Below are positions 1-7,829 of a DNA stretch of 64,000 bases, piece after piece. The DNA is taken from NCBI RefSeq assembly GCF_036226505.1, contig NZ_CP108484.1, positions 8,589,501-8,653,500 of the forward strand, given 5' to 3'. Both the position numbers and the translations under genes were made by a program. This DNA is from Kitasatospora sp. NBC_01246 (GTDB lineage Bacteria > Actinomycetota > Actinomycetes > Streptomycetales > Streptomycetaceae). How positions within the stretch are numbered: the stretch's first letter is position 1; each line of letters starts with the position of its first letter. The notes under the pieces were generated by a model. The model did no database searches. It was not told the DNA's origin and saw only the letters and a program-made list of their open reading frames with translations.

Positions 1-1045
1 CACGCTGGTGCCCCTGTTGATCGTGATCGCGGCGACGTCGCAGACGCGTGGCGTCGGAATCAGCCGGTGGATCACCGACGGCCTGGGGCTGACCGGCCGC
101 GGAGCGCGGGCCACCAGCGGCCTCTTCGTCTCCCGGGGTCAGACCCTCAGCACCACCACCGGCATCAGCGTCGCCGCGCCGGCGGTCTTCGGGATCTCCC
201 TGATGGCATCCGTCCAGACCGTCTACGAGCGCATCTGGGACCTCGAATGATGCCCCTGGCACGCCGTGTGGCGGCAGGCCCCGGGCCTCGCCGGTCTGAC
301 CGCCTACATCCTCGTCGCCGCCTGGAGCGGCACTCCCTGGCGGGAGAGCCCCGCGCAGCCGGTCCTGCGCCTCGGGGCCACGCTGCTCGGCGGCGTCCTG
401 CTGTTCTGGTGGCTGCCGCACCTCCTGCTCGGCTCACGGGTGCCGTGGTCGTGGCTGCTGCCCGGAGCTGTGGCAACGATGGCCGCGCCGGCCGGACGGT
501 GGTACTTCTCCGGGCTCGTCCTCGCGCCGCTGCTGGTCTCCAACGCCCTCTCCTGCGGGACGGTCGGAACGGTCCTCGTCGTGCAGTCCTGGCTCATCGG
601 CGTCGGGCACACCATCTACGGCGGGTCGCTGGCCGGCCGCGCCGTGATGAGGAGGAGGACGGCGGCCCGCCTGCGGCGGACACCCCCGGCGACGCGGGGC
701 GGTGAGGCCCGGCCCGGGCACCGGTGGGCCGGAGCCGGCCGGTCATCGCCGGCGGCGCGCGGCCGACCGCCCGAAACGACTCGCCAGGCCCGCCGCCGCC
801 ACGGTGAGACCGAGTCCGGCACTGAAGAGCAGGATCGTCAGAGCCAGCACCGCCACTGTCGCCATCATGACGATCGCCCTCTCTCTTCCAGCCGTGCGGC
901 GCCGGACCTCGTGTCCGGCGCCGTCCGGGATCCCGCGTTCCCCGCGCGGCCGGGACCACACGGGCGTCGGCCCGCCGACCGGGGGCGAGATTCAGCCAAC
1001 CAGGCCATGGACCGCCTGCTTGAGGCCTCGCCAGGTCTCGGGTAG
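1..1045 (+). pseudogene. YihY/BrkB (YhjD-like) inner-membrane protein, 5'-partial, with internal stop
   Basis: The frame is open from the window edge and reads a hydrophobic protein whose motif VQTVYERIWDLE is typical of the multi-pass YihY/BrkB (formerly 'RNase BN') family. A TGA at 248-250 ends that frame. Homologous sequence continues in the same frame right after it (PWHAVWRQAPGLAGLTAYI and further membrane segments to about 705), so a single nonsense codon splits one gene. The frame stays open to 1045, but the part after about 705 is arginine-rich and overlaps a convergent small gene, so the true C-terminus is probably near 700. A sequencing error at the TGA is possible. The alternative is two adjacent coding fragments, the second starting at GTG 266. 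Confidence 0.6.
743..868 (-). CDS. Small single-pass membrane protein, 41 aa
   Basis: Starts at a double ATG (868 or 865) with a purine-rich ribosome-binding site, AGAGAGGG, about 8 bases upstream. The peptide has one long hydrophobic segment (about residues 3-28) followed by a very basic tail ending in RRRR, so it would sit in the membrane with its C-terminus inside. It is convergent with the decayed BrkB gene. I do not recognise the family. Such small membrane proteins are common in streptomycetes. Support rests on the ribosome-binding site and the membrane segment only. Confidence 0.45.
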   Translation of the reverse strand: MMATVAVLALTILLFSAGLGLTVAAAGLASRFGRSAARRRR

Positions 1046-1332
1046 GCGTGGACCAGGTGATTCTCCGGCCGGGGGCAGTCGTAGGACCTGCCCCCGGCGA
1101 TCCGCGGCCCAGCGGGCACGTGGGGGCCGACGGCCGGAGGGGCAACATCCCGAGCGGCACCGCGTCGGCTCCGCCCCCGGCACGGGGCAGCGGAGCGCAG
1201 CGGGTGACGGCATGACGACCCCGACGCGGCTCGTCTCGAACCCGTGCGAGGCGCTGTCGCCGTCGTCGGCCTTCCGGCCGCTGGGCGGGGGCCTCGGCCC
1301 GAGTCGTCGTGCCGGGGCGCACCGGCGCTGTT

Positions 1333-2184
1333 TCAGGGCCGGACCGGCCGGAACACGTGGATCGAGTCGTGGCCTTCCTGTACGAGCCCGTAGCAGGACT
1401 CGGGGACGGGGTTCCAGGCGCCCGGCAGGTCACCGAGGGGCTCGGAGACGATGATGCGGGTCTCCTCGGACACCCGCCGCAGGACCGTGCTGTCCGGATG
1501 CAGGGCGCGTAGCGCGTGGACGCTGGTGCTGAAGAACAGCGAACGGGACGCGCGTTCGGTCGAGTAGCGGAACGCCCACAGCCGGCTACCGTCGGAGACG
1601 CCGACCGTCATCTGCAGGGCGTTGGGGACGCCGTGCCGGGCGGCGACCGCCTCGACGAAGCCGGCCATGCGCTCGACGGCTCCCGGTACGTCGTCCCGGA
1701 GCCCGAAGGTCAGCGCCAGATAGAACATCAGCTCGGAGTCGGTGGAGCCCTCGATGGAGGGGTAGAGGGGGGCGGCGACCTCGAGTGCGAGGTCGCGTTT
1801 GAGCTTCGGGAAGTCATGGATCGCGCCGTTGTGCATCCAGAGCCACTGTCCGTAACGGAAGGGATGGCAGTTGGTCTGCTGCACCGCCGTGCCGGTGGAG
1901 GCACGGATGTGGGCGAGGAACAGCGGCGAGCGCACGCAGTGTGCGAGCTCGTGCAGGTTGCGGTCGCTCCACGCGGGGCCCACCGCTCGGAAGACCGCCG
2001 GGTCCGTGGCGCCGTCGATGTCGCGCGGCTCGTCCGGATACCAGCCGACGCCGAACCCGTCGCCGTTGGTCGTCTCGACGCCCATCCGGGCGTGGCGGCT
2101 CTGGTCGATCAGCGAGTGGGCGGGTTTGTACAGCAACTCCTCCAACATGATCGGGGAACCGGAGTAGGCAAGCCATCGGCACAT
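1333..2184 (-). CDS. Class II glutamine amidotransferase family protein
   Basis: 283 aa. The start is set at the ATG that puts Cys2 at the mature N-terminus (MCRWLAYSG), the N-terminal nucleophile of Ntn-type class II glutamine amidotransferases. An in-frame upstream start would bury it. Family motifs are present: NGDGFGVGWY, the substrate-loop arginine region (LAHIRASTGT) and HNGAIHDF. The protein is a stand-alone amidotransferase domain of the YafJ/EgtC type, with no synthase partner next to it. It would release ammonia from glutamine or cleave a gamma-glutamyl amide. Ergothioneine genes are absent here, so the EgtC role is not supported. The substrate is unknown. Confidence 0.85.
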   Translation of the reverse strand: MCRWLAYSGSPIMLEELLYKPAHSLIDQSRHARMGVETTNGDGFGVGWYPDEPRDIDGATDPAVFRAVGPAWSDRNLHELAHCVRSPLFLAHIRASTGTAVQQTNCHPFRYGQWLWMHNGAIHDFPKLKRDLALEVAAPLYPSIEGSTDSELMFYLALTFGLRDDVPGAVERMAGFVEAVAARHGVPNALQMTVGVSDGSRLWAFRYSTERASRSLFFSTSVHALRALHPDSTVLRRVSEETRIIVSEPLGDLPGAWNPVPESCYGLVQEGHDSIHVFRPVRP

Positions 2185-2392
2185 GTATCTCACCGTCCTC
2201 ACGGGCAGTGCGGTCACGCGGATCCGTCGGTCGACTCCTTCCACCGTAGGGCGCGGCGCCGGGCCGGGCGCGAGGAGGTCGGCTCGGGTCTGCCCGTCGT
2301 TCCAAGCGATGCGGGGCCTGCCGGGCTCGGCGTACTCGTGGGCGGTGCACGGCGGGCGGCCACCTCGCCGGCGCCGGGGACCTCAGAACCCC

Positions 2393-2512
2393 CACCCGGA
2401 CCGCGGCGATGATCTGGGCGAGGGTGTCCTGGGTGGCGACCGCGTCGTCCAGCACGGTGGAGTCCAGGGCCCGCCGGTGCCTGGAGTCCAGGACACCGGT
2501 GCCCTCGACGGC
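2393..2512 (-). pseudogene. IS1182-type transposase scrap
   Basis: A 40-codon stretch reads TGVLDSRHRRALDSTVLDDA followed by VATQDT. This closely resembles the conserved block before the DDE region of IS1182-family transposases as I remember it. It has no start, no stop of its own and no terminal repeats, so it is a relic of an old insertion between the amidotransferase gene and the next membrane-protein gene. The rest of 2185-2636 shows no gene. Confidence 0.5.
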
Positions 2513-2636
2513 CTCGGCACGGCCTCGGGGAGGTGGTTCGACGGGGGAGCGACCTGGCCGGCGGCGGGACCAGGCCGGCGGCGAGGGGTCGAACGCGGTG
2601 CCGTGCGGGCTCATCCGCCATTGGTAGGCTCCGGCG

Positions 2637-3086
2637 GTGCGTGATTCCAGGAGGGCGGTCGCGGCCCGTGAAGCCGCGATCCGGCGCTGGCTGCCGACGG
2701 TTCTCGTTTCGGCGGGCGTGCTGCTGATGCCGTGGATCGCCGTGCTCGTGATGTCGGTGAAGGGGCGCTTCGGCGCACGCAACCTTTCCAACTCATGGGT
2801 GTGGCTGGACGTCATCGAGATCGCCGCACTGTTCCTGCTGGCCTGGCTGGTGCGTCGGCGCCATCGCGCCACCAGCCCTCTTGCCTCGGCCAGCGCCGTG
2901 CTGCTCGGCCTGGACGCGTTCTTCGACCTGTGGTCGGCGCACCGCGGTTCCGACTACGAGCTCGCGCAGGCGCTGGCCTACTTCGCCGAGCTGCCGAGCG
3001 CCGCGGTCCTCGCCGGGCTCTCCTGGTACTCGCTGGCATGGGCCGCGGCCGACGACGTTGCGCTCGCCTCACGGCGCGGGACGTGA
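2637..3086 (+). CDS. Hypothetical integral membrane protein, 149 aa
   Basis: Starts at GTG 2637. No ribosome-binding site is visible. TAGGCT at 2625-2630 lies just 6 bases before the GTG, the layout of a leaderless streptomycete promoter. The protein has about four hydrophobic segments (roughly residues 20-42, 57-75, 82-98 and 112-135) separated by short charged loops. Codon use is typical of the surroundings. Family not recognised. Confidence 0.6.
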   Translation: MRDSRRAVAAREAAIRRWLPTVLVSAGVLLMPWIAVLVMSVKGRFGARNLSNSWVWLDVIEIAALFLLAWLVRRRHRATSPLASASAVLLGLDAFFDLWSAHRGSDYELAQALAYFAELPSAAVLAGLSWYSLAWAAADDVALASRRGT

Positions 3087-3147
3087 CGGGGGCTCCTCCT
3101 GTGACCGCGCTGTCCGGGGCGCCGGAAGGCCGCCACCCCGAACCGAG

Positions 3148-3925
3148 GACGTGGCCTGGTTCCGGGACGAGCACTCCGTGCCGGCGCCGCCGCCGCGCTG
3201 GCGCGCCGGATCGGCCTCGGTGACCAGCGGGCCGCCGAGGCCGCGCTCGCGGTGAGCGAGGCGGCGACCAACCTGTGCCGCCACGCCGACGACGGCTCCC
3301 TCCTGCTGAGGGTGATCCGCGCCGAGACCGACGCCGGCCTGGAGTTCGTGACCATCGACGCCGGCCCCGGAATGGCGGACGTCTCCCGCGCGCTGACCGA
3401 CGGGATGTCCTCCGCGGGCACGCTCGGCATCGGGCTCGGCGCGATCTCCCGGCTGGCCGACACCTTCGACGTGCACTCGCTGCCCGGCCGGGGCACCGTG
3501 CTGGCGGGCCTGCTTCTGGACCACGAAGGTCGCGGCCCTGGCACGGGCCGCCGGCGAGCCGCCGGTGGCCGGGCCGACCAGGCCGATCAGCGGTGAGGAG
3601 ACCTGCGGGGACGTCTGGGCGGCCCGGCCCGTGGCGCCCGGCGACGGCCGCCGGGCCGCGGGCGCGGACCGGGCCACGCCGACCCCGCCCGCGCGGGACG
3701 GTGCGGCCTCCGGACGCCGCTCAGCTGGGCCGCCCAGACCGGCGCCGGCCTCCCGACCCCGCCGCGCGCGGCGCCCGCCCGCCGCGACCAGCCCACCGAC
3801 CCGGATCCCGGAGCCCTGCTGCTGATGCTCTGCGACGGCCTCGGCCACGGACCCATGGCCGCCCGGGCCGCGCAAGCGGCCGTCGCCGCCTTCCACGCCT
3901 CGGGAGCCACTCGGCCCGACGCCGG
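3148..3925 (+). pseudogene. ATP-binding SpoIIE-family phosphatase, multiply frameshifted and 3'-truncated
   Basis: Pieces of one protein lie in alternating frames. First comes DVAWFRDEHS, then ARRIGLGDQRAAEAALAVSE joined to AATNLCRHADDG and GTLGIGLGAISRLADTFDVH, a HATPase domain of the RsbT/RsbW anti-sigma kind. Then PTRPISGEETCGDVWAARP follows in another frame, and MLCDGLGHGPMAARAAQAAV, the start of the PP2C core, in the first frame again. At least three frameshifts are needed (near 3175, 3560 and 3825). Homology stops near 3925, before the PP2C domain is complete. In related actinobacterial proteins this kinase-phosphatase pair belongs to partner-switching control of stress sigma factors. 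Here it cannot work. Confidence 0.65.
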
Positions 3926-3948
3926 CTGGGCCGGTCCGGGCCCCACGC

Positions 3949-4245
3949 TCAGCGGGCGGACCAGATCGGACAGTCGGCCCTGTGGCGGGTCAGTACGACC
4001 ACCGTCCCGCCGTCCGTGACCTGCCGGTCGCGCGAGACCGTGCAGCACGCCACCGCCACCGGAGGCACCGCCCGGACGACGGCAGGAGCCTCGTCCCGGT
4101 CAGGAATCGCGGTACGCGGCCACACGGGTTCCGCGGTCGGCGGTCCGGGCCTGCGCAGGGAGGCGCGGCGGCCGGCCTGCTCGATGGGTACCCCGAGAGC
4201 TCGGGCGCGGGCGTGAAGACGGCGGCGGTCGCGGCGTTCGGACAT
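3949..4245 (-). CDS. Hypothetical small basic protein, 98 aa
   Basis: Begins MSERRDRRRLHARARALGVP and ends in a cysteine-containing stretch (CCTVSRDRQV, then RADCPIW). The start at 4245 is preferred. An ATG at 4260 also exists, with GGGAGGG just upstream. The gene abuts the broken end of the decayed phosphatase on the opposite strand, so it may have arrived with the event that truncated that gene. No known domain recognised. It could be a chance open frame, but its length without stops and its composition favour coding. Confidence 0.4.
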   Translation of the reverse strand: MSERRDRRRLHARARALGVPIEQAGRRASLRRPGPPTAEPVWPRTAIPDRDEAPAVVRAVPPVAVACCTVSRDRQVTDGGTVVVLTRHRADCPIWSAR

Positions 4246-4333
4246 GGTGACACCATGCACCCTCCCACCCCGTACACGCCAACGCCGCGGGCGTCGCCAG
4301 GAAGCCGTCGACCTGTTCGCCTCGGTGGGCCGG

Positions 4334-5071
4334 TCACCAGGGGACGACGCCGTCGTCCTCGAAGAACGAACCGCTCGGGCCGCCGTCGGGCAGTGTGGCG
4401 AGCCGGATCGCCGTAGCCGCGCCCTGTGCGGGGGTTCGGGGTCCGTGGAAGCCTGTGAAGTCGGTGGCGACCAGGCCCGGGCAGGCGGCGTTGACGAGGA
4501 TGCCGGTGCCGGCGAACCGCCGGGCGTACTGCAGCGTGAGGGCGTTGAGGAAGGATTTCGACGGAGCGTAGGCCGCCATGATCGGACCGACCTCGGTGTC
4601 GGGGTCCGCCTGCCGGGTCAGGGAGCCGACGCTGCTGGAGACGTTGACGATGCGTGGGGAGGCGGAGCGCCGCAGCAGCGGCAGCATCGCGTTGGTCACC
4701 CGGACGACACCCATGACGTTGGTGTCCACCACCGTGCGGAGCACTTCCAGATCGAGCGCGGTCGGGTCCTGCTCCCACCCGGGGCCCATCTCGCCCGAGA
4801 TCCCGGCATTGTTGACCAGGGCATCCAGGCGTCCGGCCAGCCGTTCGACCAGCTCCGCCGCATCGGTGACGCTGCGGTCGTCGGTCACGTCCAGCGGCAC
4901 CCCGAACGCGTCCACGCCGAGGGCGCGCAGTGTGCCGACGGCGGTTTCGCGACGGGCCTCGTCACGGGCTCCCACGCCCACGCGGTACCCGAGACCGCCC
5001 AGCCCGGCCGCTATCTCGTACCCAATGCCCTTGTTCGCGCCGGTCACCAGCGCGATCATCGTTTCGCTCAT
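4334..5071 (-). CDS. Short-chain dehydrogenase/reductase (SDR)
   Basis: 245 aa from ATG 5071. A classical SDR with cofactor motif TGANKGIGYE near the N-terminus, NNAG (structural motif), catalytic Ser in VNVSSSVGSL and the catalytic YAPSK (Tyr-x3-Lys). It would be an NAD(P)H-dependent oxidoreductase of the carbonyl-reductase-like group. The substrate cannot be told. It is transcribed divergently from the LysR regulator at 5164, with only 92 bp between starts and an inverted repeat in the gap, the usual layout of a LysR regulator and its target. The start was moved in from an upstream in-frame codon at 5131, because the sequence before MSETMIALVTGAN is not SDR-like. Confidence 0.9.
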   Translation of the reverse strand: MSETMIALVTGANKGIGYEIAAGLGGLGYRVGVGARDEARRETAVGTLRALGVDAFGVPLDVTDDRSVTDAAELVERLAGRLDALVNNAGISGEMGPGWEQDPTALDLEVLRTVVDTNVMGVVRVTNAMLPLLRRSASPRIVNVSSSVGSLTRQADPDTEVGPIMAAYAPSKSFLNALTLQYARRFAGTGILVNAACPGLVATDFTGFHGPRTPAQGAATAIRLATLPDGGPSGSFFEDDGVVPW

Positions 5072-5129
5072 GCTGATGATGATGGTCCTCGGACGAAAGG
5101 CGTGGCCAACACCGATACGGTGTCCTGTC

Positions 5130-5144
5130 ATACCTGCCGGGTAT
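5130..5144. promoter_or_regulatory. LysR-type operator candidate (ATACC-N5-GGTAT)
   Basis: A perfect inverted repeat ATACC-N5-GGTAT in the 92-bp gap between the SDR gene and the LysR gene. It fits the T-N11-A rule for LysR binding sites. TAAGCT at 5152-5157, six bases before the LysR GTG, could be the -10 box of a leaderless transcript, which would put the operator over its -35 region and allow autoregulation. Confidence 0.6.
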
Positions 5145-5163
5145 CACCGCGTAAGCTGCGGCC

Positions 5164-6027
5164 GTGGACACCCTGGAAACCCGCGAGTTGAGGTACTTCG
5201 TGGCCGTCGCCGAGGAACTGCACTTCGGACGCGCCGCCGAGCGCCTCGGCCTGGCCCAGCCGCCGCTGTCGCGGGCGATCCAGCAGCTCGAACGGCGCCT
5301 GGGAGTCTGTCTGCTGGAGCGCAACCGCCGTGGTGTCCGCCTGACCGGTGCGGGGGAGGTGCTGCTGCACGAGGGCCGCGCGGCCCTCGACGCGACCGTC
5401 GCCGCCGCTCGCCGAACCCGGCGCGCCGGCGGTGCCGACAGCCCCGGCGGCCCCCGCGACCGCCTGGTCCTCGCGGTGAAGGCCGCAGCCTCCCATGAAC
5501 TGCTGCGGAAGCTTCTCGACGCCTACGCGGCCGAGCCCGACAGTGCCGAGATCGAGGTGCTGCCGGGCGGGATCTGCGAGCAGGAGGAGATGCTGCGCGA
5601 CGGACGCGCCGATGTCGCGCTCATGTACACACCGTGGAACTCCCTCGCCGGGTTCGACAGCGAGGTACTGGCGGCGGAGGGGCAGGTCGCCGTCCTGCCT
5701 GCCGGGCACCCCCTCGCCGCCCGCGAGACCTTGTCGCTGGCCGATGTCAGGGACGTCCCCGGTCTGCCGCTCGCCCGCTGGCCCACCCGCGGCACCTACG
5801 CACCCGGCCCCGGCCCCGAGATCCACAACCAGACACAACTGGCCCAGCTGATCGCCCTCGGACGCACCGTGGCGGTCGTCCCCGACTCCGCCCGCTCCTG
5901 GCTGTGGGCCGAGCACGCGGCCGTTCCCTTGGTCGACGCACCTTCCGTGGTGACCCACATCGCCTGGCCCGCGCACAGCCGCTCCCTCGCGCTGGCCGGC
6001 CTGGTCCGCACGGCCGCACGGCTGTGA
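5164..6027 (+). CDS. LysR-family transcriptional regulator
   Basis: 287 aa from GTG 5164. The N-terminal winged helix-turn-helix (about residues 1-62, LRYFVAVAEELHFGRAAERL then QPPLSRAIQQLE) is textbook LysR. Residues of about 95-285 form the two-lobed periplasmic-binding-protein-like effector domain. It most likely controls the divergent SDR gene, with the effector perhaps the SDR substrate or product. There is no obvious ribosome-binding site, and the GTG may be leaderless. Confidence 0.9.
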   Translation: MDTLETRELRYFVAVAEELHFGRAAERLGLAQPPLSRAIQQLERRLGVCLLERNRRGVRLTGAGEVLLHEGRAALDATVAAARRTRRAGGADSPGGPRDRLVLAVKAAASHELLRKLLDAYAAEPDSAEIEVLPGGICEQEEMLRDGRADVALMYTPWNSLAGFDSEVLAAEGQVAVLPAGHPLAARETLSLADVRDVPGLPLARWPTRGTYAPGPGPEIHNQTQLAQLIALGRTVAVVPDSARSWLWAEHAAVPLVDAPSVVTHIAWPAHSRSLALAGLVRTAARL

Positions 6028-6335
6028 CCGGGTCCGAGGCTCCGCGGGTCGTGGCATCAGGTGCGGAGCGGGGCTGGGCCGGAGGGGTGGGGTGCCGTGT
6101 AGGACTCCGCGGAGGTCGTCGAGGCCATCCGACAGAATCCGTTGACCTGCAGCGACACCAGCCCGGCGACGTGGGCGTTCCCATCACTCCGAAGATCATT
6201 TCCCACATCGATGCCGGGATGGCGGTGGGCCCCCGGGCCTGATCGGACCGCGCCCCGGGCGGGGGCCGGTCCGGCTGTTCCACGGCTGGCGGCTTCTGGT
6301 GTCCACGGTGTCGGTCCGGACGGGTGGGCGGCGCC
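6028..6335. other. Convergent intergenic region, no gene seen
   Basis: Lies between the ends of the LysR gene and the first trypsin-fold gene. The open frames crossing it have no start context or recognisable family. No strong hairpin was found. Confidence 0.5.
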
Positions 6336-7829
6336 TCACCGGCCGGGGACGACGATGCCCTGGGTCGACTTGCCGCTGCCGCTCCAGTCGCCGGTGACCG
6401 GGAGGCCGCCGTCGCCGTAGGAGACGGAGGTAGTGGAGCCGTCGGGGGCGGCGCCGCGGAAGTGGAAGACGCTGCCGGTGGTCTGGTAGATGCCGACCTC
6501 GGTGGTGCCGCTGCCGTTCCAGTCGCCGGTGAGGGGCGTGTCCCCCCGCGCGCCGAACGTGAACGTGATGTCGGCCTCGCCGTCGTGGATGGAGTTCACG
6601 AGGTAGAACGTGGCGGTGTCGGGGTTGAACAGCCCCGGGGTGTCGAATCCCTTGTGTGTCCAGTCCCCGGCGATCGGCTTCCAGCTGCCGCCGTCGCCCA
6701 GCCTGAAGGACGTCACGGTGCCGTCGTGGTGGCGCAGGTGGAACTCGGCGGTGCTCGGGCGGTAGATCCCCACTTCGCTGGTGCGTCCGCCGTCCCACCG
6801 CCCGACGACGGGGACATCGCCCCGGTCGCCGAATCCGAAGTCGGTGGTGCTGGGGCCGCCGTCGAGCGAGTTCGTCAGGTAGAAGTGGGCGGTGGTGGGG
6901 TCGTAGGCGCCCGGGGTGTCCCCGCCGATGCCGTCCCAGTTGCCCGCCAGCGGGATCATCGGGCTCTTCCCGAAGTCGAACGTGGCCCGGGTGGAGACGT
7001 TCGACTGGGCCGAGTCGGAGAGGAACCAGCGCAGGACACCGGGGGCCTGGGGCGGCATCGTGCTGGAGCGGACGAACTTGATCCAGTCGTTGAGGTCGTC
7101 GGTGCGGGTGTCGTAGGCGCCGGTGCGGGTGGTTTCGGTGGAGCCGAGGCAGCCGTTCTGCCAGGAGCGGCTGTTGAGGGCGGCGAGTTCGTAGTGGTCG
7201 CCGACCTGCCGTAGTGCGGGGCCGCCGGTGTCGCCCTTGCAGACGGTGGCGTCCGTGGGCGCCTTCGCGGTGATGGCGAGGCCGGTCGGGTCGACGCCAT
7301 CGACGGTGAAGAGGGCGCTGTGGAGCTTGTCGGGCACCCACTCGGTCCTGGTGCGGCCGTAGCCCGCCACCCGGAGTTCCTCGCCGACGGTGGGGGCAGT
7401 GGAGGACAGGGCGAGCGGGGTGATGTCGATGACCGGGTTGACCAGGCGCGCCATGACCAGGTCGCGGTCGGTGCGGGGGACGAGTTCGGCGATGTCACGG
7501 ACCTGGCCCGCCGTGGTGGTGAGGTCGGTGCGTCCGACCGTGGCGGTGGTCCTGAGTGCGGGCGGGCCGGCGGGGACGGTTGCCGGCTGGGCGGGATTGT
7601 CGGCGAAGCAGGAGGCGGCGGTGACGACCCAGTACGGGTCGACCAGGGCACCGGTGCAGGCGCGTTTGCCGTCGCCGATGTCGAGCTTGGCCGTGAACGC
7701 GAAGGCACCGGCCGGCGCGGCGTCACCGCTGAGAGCGGGCGCGGGCGTACCGGCCAGCAGGGCAGCTGTCAGGGCGACGGTCGTGACCGTCCCGGTCATC
7801 CACGCCGAGCGTGGCCGTGAGCGAGGCAT
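6336..7829 (-). CDS. Secreted trypsin-fold pseudoprotease with FG-GAP/VCBS-like repeats
   Basis: 497 aa with signal peptide (about 1-34, ALLAGTPAPALS). Residues about 35-240 have the S1 chymotrypsin fold, but the triad is altered. The His loop reads TAASCF (Ser73 where TAAHC is expected) and the nucleophile motif reads KGDTGGPAL (Thr201 for Ser). The Asp in RTDRDLVMARL is kept. It is therefore probably not a normal serine protease. The C-terminus (about 265-497) has five repeats built on GNWDG/GRWDG/GDWNG plus GIYRPSTAEF-type blades, resembling an FG-GAP/VCBS beta-propeller-like binding domain. Ribosome-binding site GGAG about 12 bases before ATG. It is last in a run of four same-strand secreted-protein genes, 60 bp after the next one. 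Confidence 0.85.
   Translation of the reverse strand: MPRSRPRSAWMTGTVTTVALTAALLAGTPAPALSGDAAPAGAFAFTAKLDIGDGKRACTGALVDPYWVVTAASCFADNPAQPATVPAGPPALRTTATVGRTDLTTTAGQVRDIAELVPRTDRDLVMARLVNPVIDITPLALSSTAPTVGEELRVAGYGRTRTEWVPDKLHSALFTVDGVDPTGLAITAKAPTDATVCKGDTGGPALRQVGDHYELAALNSRSWQNGCLGSTETTRTGAYDTRTDDLNDWIKFVRSSTMPPQAPGVLRWFLSDSAQSNVSTRATFDFGKSPMIPLAGNWDGIGGDTPGAYDPTTAHFYLTNSLDGGPSTTDFGFGDRGDVPVVGRWDGGRTSEVGIYRPSTAEFHLRHHDGTVTSFRLGDGGSWKPIAGDWTHKGFDTPGLFNPDTATFYLVNSIHDGEADITFTFGARGDTPLTGDWNGSGTTEVGIYQTTGSVFHFRGAAPDGSTTSVSYGDGGLPVTGDWSGSGKSTQGIVVPGR

Noticed and set aside
1333..2184. Amidotransferase as EgtC of ergothioneine synthesis
   Set aside because: No egtA, egtB, egtD or egtE homologue is adjacent. 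The general family assignment is safer.
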